The notes: a model not told the origin generated them from the sequence alone. 64,000 nucleotides of DNA from Flagellimonas allohymeniacidonis (GCF_004296335.1 NZ_SGIU01000001.1:1093290-1157289); one strand, 5' to 3'; shown: positions 35,437 through 45,142, numbered from the stretch's first letter. Numbers and translations: made by a program.

Positions 35437-37263
35437 ATGAATTACTTTAAAAAGATTCTACAATTTGCGGTGCCCTATCGCAGATATGGATTTCTCAATA
35501 TTTTTTTTAATATCCTTTACGCCCTTTTCAGTGCCCTATCGTTCGCAGCACTGATACCTATGTTGGATGTGCTTTTCAAACCGGATGAAAAGGTTTTTGA
35601 AAAACCTGTTTATGAGGGTTTTGGCGGCTTGAAGGACTATCTTCAAGAATACATCAACTACAGGGTCACTGCCTATTCTGGCGATGACGAGATGAAAGGA
35701 TTGGTTTTGGTCATTGGTCTTGTCCTTGTGCTGTTCTTGTTCAAAAATGTGTTCAACTATTTGGCCATGTACTTCATCACCTTCCTCCGCAACGGGGTGC
35801 TGAAGGACATTCGCAACAAGATGTACCAGAAAATTGTTGATTTACCCATTTCCTTTTTCTCAGAAAAACGAAAAGGAGATTTAATTGCAAGAATCACTTC
35901 GGACGTGCTCGAAATCCAGCATTCATTTTTATCCGTGTTGGAGCTGATTGTTCGGGAACCTTTGACCATCTTGTTCACCATATTGATCATGTTCGGAATA
36001 AGTACAAAACTGACCATATTTGTCTTCGTGTTTATCCCCATTGCGGGTATGATCATCTCAAGGATTGGAAAGTCATTGAAGCGGAAATCCGATAAGGTAC
36101 AGAAAGAACAGGGCGAATTTCTATCCATCGTGGAAGAAACTTTGGGAGGGCTTCGGGTCGTAAAAGCCTTTACCGCGGAATCCAAATTCTTCAACACCTT
36201 TAAAAATTCCACCTCTCGATTCTTTAAGTTTTCGAATTCCCTGTTAAACCGACAGAATCTGGCATCGCCAACTGGGGAATTTTTGGGTATTTTGGTCATT
36301 GGGGTGCTATTGTGGTTCGGTGGTAAAATGGTTTTGATTGATAAGACCTTGGATGCCTCTTCCTTCATAGCCTATATGGGCTTGGCTTACAACATCCTTA
36401 CTCCGGCCAAAGCCATAAGCAAAGCTTCTTATGGTGTGCGCAAAGGAAATGCAGCTGCAGAACGGGTATTGGAAATTTTACAATCCGAAAACCCAATCAA
36501 GGATCCTGAAAATGCTTTTGAAAAAACTGATTTCACTGAAGAAATCAAACTGAACGGAGTGTCCTTTAAATACGAGGAGGATTTTGTTCTAAAAGATTTC
36601 AACCTCACCATAAAAAAAGGAAAAACAGTAGCTCTCGTGGGACAGTCGGGAAGTGGAAAAAGCACTATTGCCAACCTAGTTACCCGTTTTTATGATGTGA
36701 CTGGGGGCGGTATCTTTATTGATGGCACCAACATTAAGGAAATGACCAAAAAGTCGCTTCGGGGCCTGATGGGCTTGGTTACTCAAGATTCCATTTTATT
36801 CAATGATACGGTGGGAAACAATATCGGTCTGGGTATGGAAAACGCATCCGAAGAAGATATAGTAGCCGCGGCCAAAATTGCCAATGCCCATGATTTCATT
36901 ATGGAATTGCCCGAAGGCTATAACACCAATATTGGGGATGGGGGAAATAAACTCAGTGGTGGTCAAAAGCAACGGCTTTCTATCGCAAGAGCGGTTTTAA
37001 AGAATCCTCCGATAATGGTATTGGATGAAGCTACTTCCGCCCTCGATACCGAGAGCGAACGCTTGGTACAGGACGCCTTGGAAAAAATGATGCAAAACCG
37101 TACTTCCTTGGTCATTGCACACAGATTATCCACAATTCAAAATGCTGATGTTATTGTTGTCCTCAACAAGGGAGAAATTGTGGAACAAGGCACACACGAA
37201 GAACTGATGAAATCCCAGAAAGGGTATAAAAAATTGGTTGAAATGCAATCTTTTGCAAGCTGA
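35437..37263 (+). CDS. ABC exporter, fused permease-ATPase (MsbA-like)
   Basis: 608 residues. The N-terminal membrane domain (about 15-330) has six helices; the ATPase has Walker A GQSGSGKST (about 401-409), signature LSGGQKQRLSIARA and Walker B IMVLDEATSALD. The family flips lipids such as lipid A or exports peptides; MsbA-type lipid flipping is most common for this length and composition. It begins 4 bases after the phosphomutase stop. Confidence 0.88.
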   Translation: MNYFKKILQFAVPYRRYGFLNIFFNILYALFSALSFAALIPMLDVLFKPDEKVFEKPVYEGFGGLKDYLQEYINYRVTAYSGDDEMKGLVLVIGLVLVLFLFKNVFNYLAMYFITFLRNGVLKDIRNKMYQKIVDLPISFFSEKRKGDLIARITSDVLEIQHSFLSVLELIVREPLTILFTILIMFGISTKLTIFVFVFIPIAGMIISRIGKSLKRKSDKVQKEQGEFLSIVEETLGGLRVVKAFTAESKFFNTFKNSTSRFFKFSNSLLNRQNLASPTGEFLGILVIGVLLWFGGKMVLIDKTLDASSFIAYMGLAYNILTPAKAISKASYGVRKGNAAAERVLEILQSENPIKDPENAFEKTDFTEEIKLNGVSFKYEEDFVLKDFNLTIKKGKTVALVGQSGSGKSTIANLVTRFYDVTGGGIFIDGTNIKEMTKKSLRGLMGLVTQDSILFNDTVGNNIGLGMENASEEDIVAAAKIANAHDFIMELPEGYNTNIGDGGNKLSGGQKQRLSIARAVLKNPPIMVLDEATSALDTESERLVQDALEKMMQNRTSLVIAHRLSTIQNADVIVVLNKGEIVEQGTHEELMKSQKGYKKLVEMQSFAS

Positions 37264-37306
37264 TTAAACCTTTTGGGACCCTAACCGTCTTATCATCAAA
37301 TGGCAG

Positions 37307-37855
37307 ATGCAATTGTTAGCTGAAGAAGCCTTGATTGACGAACTCAAAAGCCCCGAAACCCGGGAGCGTGCCTTTGGGGTATTGGTAAATACCTACAAAG
37401 AGCGACTCTATTGGCATATTCGGAGAATTGTACTCAATCATGACGATGCTGATGATGTATTACAGAACACTTTCATCAAAGTATATCGGAACATCGACGG
37501 TTTTAAAGGGGACAGCAAATTATACTCGTGGATGTACCGGATTGCCACCAATGAATCCCTGACTTTTTTAAAACAACGGTCGAAAAAAGCAGGTATCAGT
37601 GATGAGGAGCTCAAAACACGAATGGTAGAGAATTTGCAGGCTGATGTTTATTTTGAAGGGGAGGAAATCCAGCTCAAATTGCAACAAGCTTTGGCCACAC
37701 TTCCGGATAAGCAGAAGCTGGTTTTTAATATGAAGTATTATCAAGAAATGAAGTATGAAGAGATTTCAGAAGTATTGGAGACTTCCGTGGGGGCGCTTAA
37801 AACATCGTACCATTTGGCGGTAAAGAAAATTGAAACGTATCTTAAGGCTGATTAA
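37307..37855 (+). CDS. ECF-type RNA polymerase sigma factor
   Basis: 182 residues. Sigma region 2 (NHDDADDVLQNTFIKVYRNIDGF, then SKLYSWMYRIATNESLTFLKQR) and region 4 (TLPDKQKLVFNMKYYQEMKYEEISEVLETSVGALKTSYHLAVKKIE) are complete. It heads a three-gene cassette with the two proteins that follow, which are probably its signalling partners. The ATG at 37307 is used rather than the out-of-frame ATG a few bases upstream. Confidence 0.93.
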   Translation: MQLLAEEALIDELKSPETRERAFGVLVNTYKERLYWHIRRIVLNHDDADDVLQNTFIKVYRNIDGFKGDSKLYSWMYRIATNESLTFLKQRSKKAGISDEELKTRMVENLQADVYFEGEEIQLKLQQALATLPDKQKLVFNMKYYQEMKYEEISEVLETSVGALKTSYHLAVKKIETYLKAD

Positions 37856-37888
37856 ACCTTTGAAAAATTGTAGAGTCAAAAGAAAGTA

Positions 37889-38419
37889 ATGGGGGAAAAC
37901 GAAGAAAATAATTTCAAAACACCTGAAGGGTATTTCGAAAGCTTTAATGAAAGGCTGATGGGGAAAATCCGAGGAGAAGAAGAAACCGAAAAGCTTTCTT
38001 TTCTCCCCAAGTCTGATGGGTTTTCGGTACCTGAGGGATACTTCCAAAACCTTGACCAAAAGATGTCCAGTAGACTCGGTGACCAAGAGACCAAAGTAAT
38101 TTCTTTAAAGACCTATCGTAAATATTTCTACGGAGCGGTTGCCGCTGCCGCCGTCTTTCTCGTCATTTTTGGATTGAATTTCAATACCGAAACTCCTGTT
38201 GCCTTTGAAGATTTGGCCAGTGCTGAAATCGATGCCTATCTCGAAAGCACCGAATTGGATTTAAGTAGTTATGAACTGGCTGAAATGGTACCCATTGATG
38301 AAATTGAAATAAATGATGTTGTGGAAGAGCAATTGGAATCAGAAAACATTTTGGAATATTTGGATGAAAACATCGAGGATATTGATGAACTAAACCTGAA
38401 CTTTGAGGATTATGAATAA
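37889..38419 (+). CDS. Membrane protein, probable anti-sigma partner
   Basis: 176 residues. The cytoplasmic N-terminus has two copies of a motif, FKTPEGYFESFNERLMGKI (9-27) and FSVPEGYFQNLDQKMSSRL (45-63). One membrane helix follows (about 79-97), then a very acidic C-terminus of about 75 residues. The position after the sigma factor and the single-helix topology suggest an anti-sigma role, but no zinc HxxxCxxC anti-sigma motif is present, so this is inference. Confidence 0.75.
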   Translation: MGENEENNFKTPEGYFESFNERLMGKIRGEEETEKLSFLPKSDGFSVPEGYFQNLDQKMSSRLGDQETKVISLKTYRKYFYGAVAAAAVFLVIFGLNFNTETPVAFEDLASAEIDAYLESTELDLSSYELAEMVPIDEIEINDVVEEQLESENILEYLDENIEDIDELNLNFEDYE

Positions 38420-38852
38420 AAGAATTCCTATAGCGCTGGTTTTAACCTTTTTTGCCTTTAGCCTGTATGCACAGAGGCCGGTACGAGACCGTATAAAAAC
38501 CCTGAAAGTGGCCTTCATCACCGAACGGTTGAGTTTGAGCAGTGAGGAAGCACAAGCTTTTTGGCCCATTTATAATGCGCATGACGAAAAGTTGGAAGGT
38601 ATCCGCAGAAGGGAACGATTGGAATTAAAAACCAGGATTCCCTTGGTGCAAGACTTAACGAATCAAGAATCTTCGGCATTGTTGAAGAAGTATCTGTCGA
38701 TTCAAAATGAGAAGCACCAAGCTGACCAAGAGTTTATATCCAATCTTCAAGGAGTGCTTGCGCCCAAAAAGATTTTACTGTTGTTAAAAGCTGAAGAAGA
38801 CTTCAAAAAACGCTTGCTGCAACAGTATCGCAAACGTCAAGGAGGCGGATGA
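38412..38852 (+). CDS. Small periplasmic Spy-like helical protein
   Basis: 146 residues from the ATG at 38412, which overlaps the preceding stop by 8 bases; a TTG three codons earlier is less likely. A signal peptide ends near YAQ (about residue 19). The mature part is helical and charged: IKTLKVAFITERLSLSSEEAQAFWPIYNAHDEKLE. This pattern occurs in periplasmic sensor proteins of flavobacterial ECF cassettes and resembles Spy/CpxP-like LTxxQ proteins. Proposed as the periplasmic part of the sigma-factor system. Confidence 0.7.
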   Translation: MNKRIPIALVLTFFAFSLYAQRPVRDRIKTLKVAFITERLSLSSEEAQAFWPIYNAHDEKLEGIRRRERLELKTRIPLVQDLTNQESSALLKKYLSIQNEKHQADQEFISNLQGVLAPKKILLLLKAEEDFKKRLLQQYRKRQGGG

Positions 38853-38881
38853 CCTTACCATTCGACAAAAAACACTAAAAA

Positions 38882-38902
38882 GGGGCCGAACGGTCCCTTT
38901 TT
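38882..38902 (+). terminator. Terminator after the sigma-factor cassette
   Basis: GGGGCCG-AA-CGGTCCC (one G-U pair) followed by TTTTT, preceded by an A run; placed 30 bases after the last stop of the cassette. Confidence 0.8.
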
Positions 38903-38961
38903 CTTTTAAACCTTTTCAAAAACCGGTGGTCATAGATACATAAACCCAAAAAATCTACATT

Positions 38962-39312
38962 ATGAAAACCGTAAAAAACATTCTATTGACCCTTATACTT
39001 TTGGGCTCTATGGCATCCTGCAGTTCCCAAACTAGAGTTGTTCGGGTATATCCTGCACATGGAACAGTAGTGACCACCATTCATAATCCAAAGGTAGTGG
39101 TGCATAAAAAGACCAATTTTTACTTTGCCAACGGAGTTTGGTACAAAGCAAGAGGAAGAAAATATGTGGTTAGTGCAGCTCCTGTTGGCGTTCGCTTAAG
39201 AACGCTGCCTCGAGGATATCGAATTGTGCGTGTTAACGGAAGAAAATTATATAAGTATAAAGGAGTTTGGTACAAAAAATCAGGAAGAAATTTTGTTGTG
39301 GTAACAGTTTAG
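38962..39312 (+). CDS. Small lipoprotein with two GVWYK repeats (DUF6515-like)
   Basis: 116 residues. The lipoprotein signal cysteine is residue 20 (SMASC). Two copies of a short unit follow: FYFANGVWYKARGRKYVV and KYKGVWYKKSGRNFVV, separated by a PRGYRIVRVNG hinge. The pattern matches DUF6515-like basic lipoproteins of unknown function. It stands alone between terminators. Confidence 0.75.
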   Translation: MKTVKNILLTLILLGSMASCSSQTRVVRVYPAHGTVVTTIHNPKVVVHKKTNFYFANGVWYKARGRKYVVSAAPVGVRLRTLPRGYRIVRVNGRKLYKYKGVWYKKSGRNFVVVTV

Positions 39313-39339
39313 TTGGTTTGGTTAGTTAGTTGTTAAAAA

Positions 39340-39365
39340 GGGGATGGTGTTGCCATCTCCTTTTT
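39340..39365. terminator. Bidirectional terminator
   Basis: GGGGATGG-TGTTG-CCATCTCC (one G-U pair), flanked by AAAAA and TTTTT, between the convergent genes ending at 39312 and 39369; works on both strands. Confidence 0.85.
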
Positions 39366-39368
39366 CAC

Positions 39369-40400
39369 TTATCGAAACACCAATTTGGCAATTCTGTCTC
39401 TTCCTGCCGCATATGCAACAGAATCGTTTAAAAACCGTAACGTATAAAAACCTTCCTCGCTGAGCTGACTCCAAGTGCTCCCTTGATCCTTTGAATAAGA
39501 AATTCCGGTGAAACCCACTGCAACCAAATCCATTCCACCAGATCCTGGCACAAATTGCACACAACTTTTATAGCCCGGTTCCATTCCATTGGCTTTTAAC
39601 TTCCATGTTCTTCCTCCATCTTCAGTGAACATCTTATTGGCTTTTTTCAGATTAGGATTGGAATAATCCCCTCCTATAGCATACCCAATTCGGTCATCAA
39701 AAAAGTCAAGGGAATAAATGCCCTCTGTCGGTTGATTACTAATGATTGGAGTTGAAATTACATTCCAGGTCCTTCCTTTATCACTGGAATGATAAATGTT
39801 CCCGGCTGTAGTCCCAATCCAGACATTATCCCCAACCAAATCGACATTGGTGTTGCTGGCGGCAAAGGCCCCTTCACCTTTGGGGGATTTAGGCAAAACC
39901 GAACAAGGTAATTTTTGCCATTGCTTTCCACCATCCCTTGTAATGATAATCGAAAGACATCCATTCATACTATCCCCAATGGCGATGCCTTCCAAATCAT
40001 TCCAGAACTTCATTGAGTCATAAAACACTCCTTCCCCTTCTTCTTGATATACCAGTTCCATGGCACCTTGGTCCCCGGTTTTATAAAGCAAGGCTGGACT
40101 ACCCACAGAAAGCATAAAGAAATCATTTGTAGTGTGCCCTACCGCCCTAAACTCTGGAATATTCCCTTCAAATTCCATAATAGCTGAACGAATTTGCCCT
40201 GAATTCGCGTCCAAGGTTCCATACATTCCCTTACTACCGGCAAAAGCCAAAGTTTGTACATCCAAAAACTCTATGGCCCGAATACTGACCGAATCTTCAA
40301 AAAGAGGAGTGACAAAAACTTCGTTATACTGATGTGAGCCTTCTTTGGAACCACACGCAGCCATCGAAATGATAAGAACAAGCAGGGCTATTTTTCGCAT
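39369..40400 (-). CDS. Ycf48-like beta-propeller lipoprotein
   Basis: 343 residues. The lipobox cysteine is residue 16 (SMAAC). Repeated blades of the type ITRDGGKQWQKLP, SSDKGRTWNVIS, FTEDGGRTWKLKANG and SKDQGSTWSQLS carry the Asp-box (S/T-x-D-x-G-x-T-W) of sialidase and Ycf48-like propellers. Often annotated as oxidoreductase in this group, but nothing in the sequence supports a redox activity. Likely an exported assembly or binding protein. Confidence 0.82.
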   Translation of the reverse strand: MRKIALLVLIISMAACGSKEGSHQYNEVFVTPLFEDSVSIRAIEFLDVQTLAFAGSKGMYGTLDANSGQIRSAIMEFEGNIPEFRAVGHTTNDFFMLSVGSPALLYKTGDQGAMELVYQEEGEGVFYDSMKFWNDLEGIAIGDSMNGCLSIIITRDGGKQWQKLPCSVLPKSPKGEGAFAASNTNVDLVGDNVWIGTTAGNIYHSSDKGRTWNVISTPIISNQPTEGIYSLDFFDDRIGYAIGGDYSNPNLKKANKMFTEDGGRTWKLKANGMEPGYKSCVQFVPGSGGMDLVAVGFTGISYSKDQGSTWSQLSEEGFYTLRFLNDSVAYAAGRDRIAKLVFR

Positions 40401-40446
40401 ATTGAAACGCTTTTTTCAAAAGTAACCTGAAAATAAAGGGAAACCA

Positions 40447-40454
40447 TACCTTTG
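40447..40454 (+). promoter_or_regulatory. Candidate -7 box (TACCTTTG)
   Basis: Matches TAnnTTTG 18 bases before the RsmB-like gene. No TTG stands 19-20 bases upstream. Confidence 0.5.
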
Positions 40455-40472
40455 CAATCCTAATTTTCACGG

Positions 40473-41684
40473 ATGCGCTTACATAGAAATTTGGTCTTTG
40501 CCGTTATTGACGCGCTTGACCTCATATTTAATGAAAAACAATATGCCGATAAGGTCATAGAAAAAGTTCTCAGGCTCGACAAACGCTGGGGAGCTCGCGA
40601 CCGTGGTTTTATTGCCGAAACCACTTATGATATTGTACGATGGAAGCGTTTGTACACGACCATTGCAGAAGTAAACGAACCTTTTTCGCGTCCTAATTTA
40701 TTTCGAATTTTTGCCGTTTGGTGTGTGCTGCGTGGAATTCGACTGCCCGACTGGAAACAATTGGAAGAAACACCCGAACGTCGCATTAAAGGTCGGTTTG
40801 ATGAACTTTCAAAAATTAGAAAGTACCGCGAATCCATACCTGACTGGTTGGATGAGTTGGGAGAAAAAGCCTTGGGTGATACCCTTTGGACCAAAGAAAT
40901 CAAAGCCTTGAACAAAAGGGCTGATGTTATCCTAAGAACCAATACGCTTAAAATTGATCTGGCCGGATTGCAAGGTGTGCTAGCTGCGGAAGAAGTGGAA
41001 ACGGAAGTTCTCAAGGGATATCCCGATGCCCTCATTTTGAAAGAGCGTAAAAATGTTTTCACCACGGAAGCTTTCAAAAAAGGATATTTCGAAGTACAGG
41101 ATGCCTCGTCGCAGCTTGTTGCTCCCTACCTCGATGTTCAGCCAGGTCAAAGGGTCGTCGATGCCTGTGCGGGGGCAGGTGGAAAAACCCTGCATCTTGC
41201 TTCCTTAATGCAAAACAAAGGCCAATTGATTGCCTTGGACATCTATGAGAGCAAGCTTAAAAAATTAAAGCTTCGTGCAAGGCGCAATGGGGTGCATAAT
41301 GTGGAAAACCGTGTAATAGACTCAAACAAAGTCATCAAAAAATTGCATAACAGTGCCGATCGGGTGCTTTTGGATGCACCCTGCTCCGGTTTAGGGGTTA
41401 TCCGCAGAAATCCTGATACGAAATGGAAACTGGAACCTGAATTCATTGAACGCATAAAACAGGTACAGCAAGAAATTCTTCAGAACTACAGTAAAATGGT
41501 CAAAACAGGCGGTAAAATGGTCTACGCCACCTGTTCAGTCCTTCCCGAAGAAAATAGTCAACAAGTTCAAACCTTCTTGAGTTCAGAAGCAGGGCAAAGT
41601 TTTAAGTTGGTCAAAGAGCAAAATATTTATGCCTCCGAACACGGTTTTGATGGGTTTTATATGGCACAAATGGTCAAAAATTAA
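40473..41684 (+). CDS. RsmB/NOP2-family RNA cytosine-C5 methyltransferase
   Basis: 403 residues. The N-terminal NusB-like part is shorter than in E. coli RsmB. The SAM fold has DACAGAGGKTLHLASLM; the two catalytic cysteines are C304 in APCSGLGVIRRNPD and C354 in ATCSVLPEEN. It methylates a cytosine in RNA, probably 16S rRNA as RsmB does (C967 in E. coli); the exact target is inferred. Confidence 0.88.
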   Translation: MRLHRNLVFAVIDALDLIFNEKQYADKVIEKVLRLDKRWGARDRGFIAETTYDIVRWKRLYTTIAEVNEPFSRPNLFRIFAVWCVLRGIRLPDWKQLEETPERRIKGRFDELSKIRKYRESIPDWLDELGEKALGDTLWTKEIKALNKRADVILRTNTLKIDLAGLQGVLAAEEVETEVLKGYPDALILKERKNVFTTEAFKKGYFEVQDASSQLVAPYLDVQPGQRVVDACAGAGGKTLHLASLMQNKGQLIALDIYESKLKKLKLRARRNGVHNVENRVIDSNKVIKKLHNSADRVLLDAPCSGLGVIRRNPDTKWKLEPEFIERIKQVQQEILQNYSKMVKTGGKMVYATCSVLPEENSQQVQTFLSSEAGQSFKLVKEQNIYASEHGFDGFYMAQMVKN

Positions 41685-41735
41685 CCTGGAACTGACCAAA
41701 TTCCATTGGCTTCGTCAAACTGCTAAAATTAAAAT

Positions 41736-43328
41736 CTACTCCTCTCCCAGAGTCGGATACTCTACACCTAACTGTTCTAAATAGGTATCGTATTTGGTCT
41801 CATCGTAGTAAAATTTTTCCAAAGCAGGGCGGAATTGCTCTTGCTTGTCCTTATTCAAATAGGTAGGTGGCATATCATCCGCGGAAATCATGGGCTGGTA
41901 TTTGGTTTCCTTGCTTTGCTCATTATTAAAGTAGTCCCAAGCTTGGGTCAATAATTCAGGTTTCATCAAAAAATCCAGGATGGTCATGGCCTCAGCCTTT
42001 GCCCCGGCAGTAACGCCCTTATGCGCAATAGGTGTCGCCATGGTTATGGCATTGCTCCAATGGTGTCCTTGTAAACCGGGAATGTTCGAGGGAAAACGCA
42101 TCGTTACCGTTGGCACTTTCCAAGAGATATCCCCAATATCATCCGACCCTCCACTAACAGGTTCCTTAACAGGTAGTCCCAGTTTGCCCAATTCAACAGC
42201 AAGTCCTTCTGTTTTATTGGAATTGACTTCCTTTTGTACTGCCTTGGCCAAAGCTTGGTCCTCTGCCGACCATTCGGGAAGACCAACTTGCTTGATGTTT
42301 TCATACATGGTCTCGGCAATGACTTTGTTATAGTGTCTGGGCCATGCTGTTCCCAGTACCCTCGAGGTCATTTTTGTCCCTGTCATTAGGGCAGCGCCTT
42401 TGGCGATATCATTGGCCTCTGCATACATTTCCATAATGCCTTCATATTCAATATCCCTAAAATAGAACCAAATGGCTGCCTTGGAAGGCACCACGTTGGG
42501 CTGATCCCCTGCGTCTGTAAATATGGAGTGAGAACGCTTTAGAGGATGTAGATGCTCTCTTTTATAATTCCACCCTATGTTCATTAATTCTGCGGCATCC
42601 AAAGCACTACGTCCCCTCCAGGGTGCTCCTGCGGAGTGTGCCGCTTCCCCTTCAAATAAATATTCCACTGAAATTAATCCGGTGCCGCGTGTAGGACCCC
42701 AAGAAACGCTAAGATTGCTGCTCACATGAGTGAAAATGCACATATCAATATTATCGAACAGGCCATCTCGAACATACCATGCCTTGGCCGCCACCAGTTC
42801 CTCTGCAATTCCGGGCCAAACAACCAGAGTTCCACCTATATTTTCCCGCTCCATAATTTGTTTTACCGCCAACGCGGAGGTAATGTTTAGTGGAATGCCC
42901 GAATTATGGCCTTCCCCATGACCTGGTGCTCCTTCCACAATGGGTTTATGATAAGCCACTCCAGGGTATTGGGAAGCTTTGGGAATACAGTCCACATCAC
43001 TGCCCAAAGCAATAACGGGTCCTTCGCCATTGCTCCATTTGGCAAACCATGCTGTTGGAATTCCTGATGTAGAGTGTTCAATGGTAAAGCCTTCCTTTTC
43101 AAGAATGTCTGTAAGATATTTTGAAGACTCCACTTCCTGAAACCCCAATTCAGCGAAGCTGAATATCTTATCAACCATAACTTGGCTTTGTTTGTGATTA
43201 GCCTCAACAATGGCAGCAACTTCAGCCTTTAACTTGTTAATCTTGCTTTTCGAATATTTGTTTTGGGAAACAACTGAGGTAAGTGACAGGAGACACACTC
43301 CCACCAAACCAAATTTGAGCATTTTCAT
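41736..43328 (-). CDS. Exported M20 amidohydrolase (AbgB-like)
   Basis: 530 residues with a signal peptide (about 1-21, ending VVSQ). The metal-binding motifs of the M20 amidohydrolase branch are present: GSDVDCIPKAS, APGHGEGHNSGIPLN and, near the C-terminus, GGSDDIGDISWKVP. The best match is to aminobenzoyl-glutamate hydrolase subunit B, but AbgB is cytosolic and paired with AbgA, which is absent here, so the substrate is uncertain. Exported location suggests a role in peptide or amide scavenging. Confidence 0.85.
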   Translation of the reverse strand: MKMLKFGLVGVCLLSLTSVVSQNKYSKSKINKLKAEVAAIVEANHKQSQVMVDKIFSFAELGFQEVESSKYLTDILEKEGFTIEHSTSGIPTAWFAKWSNGEGPVIALGSDVDCIPKASQYPGVAYHKPIVEGAPGHGEGHNSGIPLNITSALAVKQIMERENIGGTLVVWPGIAEELVAAKAWYVRDGLFDNIDMCIFTHVSSNLSVSWGPTRGTGLISVEYLFEGEAAHSAGAPWRGRSALDAAELMNIGWNYKREHLHPLKRSHSIFTDAGDQPNVVPSKAAIWFYFRDIEYEGIMEMYAEANDIAKGAALMTGTKMTSRVLGTAWPRHYNKVIAETMYENIKQVGLPEWSAEDQALAKAVQKEVNSNKTEGLAVELGKLGLPVKEPVSGGSDDIGDISWKVPTVTMRFPSNIPGLQGHHWSNAITMATPIAHKGVTAGAKAEAMTILDFLMKPELLTQAWDYFNNEQSKETKYQPMISADDMPPTYLNKDKQEQFRPALEKFYYDETKYDTYLEQLGVEYPTLGEE

Positions 43329-43464
43329 AAGGTTGGATTTTTGAATTAGCTAGAAGTCTAAAAATAAGAAAATAATACCGCTTTCAGAACAATCTACTTT
43401 CCCTATCTTTCCTTGGCTTTTAGTACAAAACAGATACTATTGGAACCTAAATACCAAAAACCAA

Positions 43465-45123
43465 TTGAACACTATGAAAAAGTTTTACAATTTTAAATAC
43501 CTTAAAGGTGACCTTACTGGAGGATTGGTTGCCGGAGTGGTTGCACTACCCCTGGCCCTTGCCTTCGGTGTGCAATCGGGAATGGGTGCCGCAGCTGGTT
43601 TATATGGGGCGATTGCTGTAGGAATCTTTGCTGCTATTTTTGGAGGCACAGCCACTCAGGCCAGTGGCCCCACTGGCCCTATGACCGTAGTTTCAGCAGC
43701 CTTGGTCACAGCTGCCATTGAACTTACCGGAAGCTTGGAGAGCGCTATGGGCATCATCTTGTTGGCATTTTTATTGGGTGGGGCCTTGCAAATTATTTTT
43801 GGACTGCTCAACATAGCTGGCTATGTAAAGTATTTCCCTTATCCCGTCGTTTCTGGTTTTATGAGCGGTGTGGGACTCATCATTATCATACTGCAGTTAT
43901 TCCCTTTGTTCGGCCTCTCCTCTCCCAAGTCTACCGTTGCAGTGATCCAAAATCTATCTAGTATTTTTACTGACGGAAACTGGCATGCCTTGGCCTTAGG
44001 CGCGCTAACTGTGGTCATTTATTACCTATTCCCCAAACTTACCAAGTCCATTCCCAGTGCTCTGGCGGCGTTGATTGTAGCCTCTTTGGTAGGTTACTTT
44101 TTACAGTGGGACGTACCCATAATTGGCGAAATTCCTTCGGGATTGCCAGAGCTTCAAATTGACACCTTCTTTCCGGTAGATCCCAATGCTTACGGTATTA
44201 TCTTTGAATTCGCCGCGGTATTGGCCGTTTTGGGAAGCATCGATTCGTTGCTCACCTCAGTTATTGCCGATAATATGACCAAAACGAAACACAATAGCAA
44301 CCGTGAACTGATTGGGCAAGGAGTAGGAAATATCTTGGCAGCAGTCATTGGAGGTATTCCAGGTGCAGGCGCTACCAAAGGAACCGTGGTGAATATCAAT
44401 TCTGGAGGTCGAACCCGACTTTCAGGCACCATTCATGGCCTTTTATTGTTTGCGGTACTCATGGGATTGGGTACTATGGCCGCCAATATCCCTCTATCTG
44501 TTTTGGCGGGACTTTTGATTCCAATTGGCTTTAAAATCATTGATTTTAGAGGTCTAAAACATCTGAGAATGGTCCCTCGAGCAGATGCGGCTGTCATGAT
44601 AATTGTACTCCTCATTACAACATTCGGAAGCTTAATCAATGCAGTGGTTATTGGGGTTGCATTGGCTTCTTTATTGTTCATGAAAAAATCAAGTGAATTG
44701 GCCAAAAAGGGAATGGATGTGGGTCCAGTTTCCGATTTTGACGGTTCCAGACCTTGGCAAGATGAGCAAGAATTCTATGAAAAATACAAGGACACGGTCA
44801 TTATCAAACATCTGTACGGACCTCTGTTCTTTGGGTTCACCTCCTATTTCAGGGACGGAATCAAGACCCTATCCAAAGACATTAAGGCTTTGGTCATTCG
44901 AATGGACCGCGTACCCTACATCGACCAATCGGGAATCTACGCTTTGGAAGATTCCATTTTAGAATTAAGAACGCAGGGGGTAGAAGTTATTTTTACTGGA
45001 TTAAAAGAGCAGCCTTTAAACCAATTGAAGTCTATTGGAATGATTCCCGATTTAGTTCCGGAAGAAGACCTGTTCGAAAAAGTGGATGGGGCCTTTACCT
45101 ATTTGAAACAAAAATTGGATTAG
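43465..45123 (+). CDS. SulP-family anion transporter with STAS domain
   Basis: 552 residues. About 12-14 membrane segments (YLKGDLTGGLVAGVVALPLALAFGVQSG at the start, GGTATQASGPTGPMTVVSAAL as the substrate-binding region) are followed by a C-terminal STAS domain (about 440-550, with RMDRVPYIDQSGIYALED). SulP proteins carry sulfate, bicarbonate or other anions, often with sodium. The starting residues are of the bicarbonate-type (BicA-like) branch, but the ion cannot be proven from sequence. Confidence 0.9.
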   Translation: MNTMKKFYNFKYLKGDLTGGLVAGVVALPLALAFGVQSGMGAAAGLYGAIAVGIFAAIFGGTATQASGPTGPMTVVSAALVTAAIELTGSLESAMGIILLAFLLGGALQIIFGLLNIAGYVKYFPYPVVSGFMSGVGLIIIILQLFPLFGLSSPKSTVAVIQNLSSIFTDGNWHALALGALTVVIYYLFPKLTKSIPSALAALIVASLVGYFLQWDVPIIGEIPSGLPELQIDTFFPVDPNAYGIIFEFAAVLAVLGSIDSLLTSVIADNMTKTKHNSNRELIGQGVGNILAAVIGGIPGAGATKGTVVNINSGGRTRLSGTIHGLLLFAVLMGLGTMAANIPLSVLAGLLIPIGFKIIDFRGLKHLRMVPRADAAVMIIVLLITTFGSLINAVVIGVALASLLFMKKSSELAKKGMDVGPVSDFDGSRPWQDEQEFYEKYKDTVIIKHLYGPLFFGFTSYFRDGIKTLSKDIKALVIRMDRVPYIDQSGIYALEDSILELRTQGVEVIFTGLKEQPLNQLKSIGMIPDLVPEEDLFEKVDGAFTYLKQKLD

Positions 45124-45142
45124 CTTTTTTATTCCAAACTTT

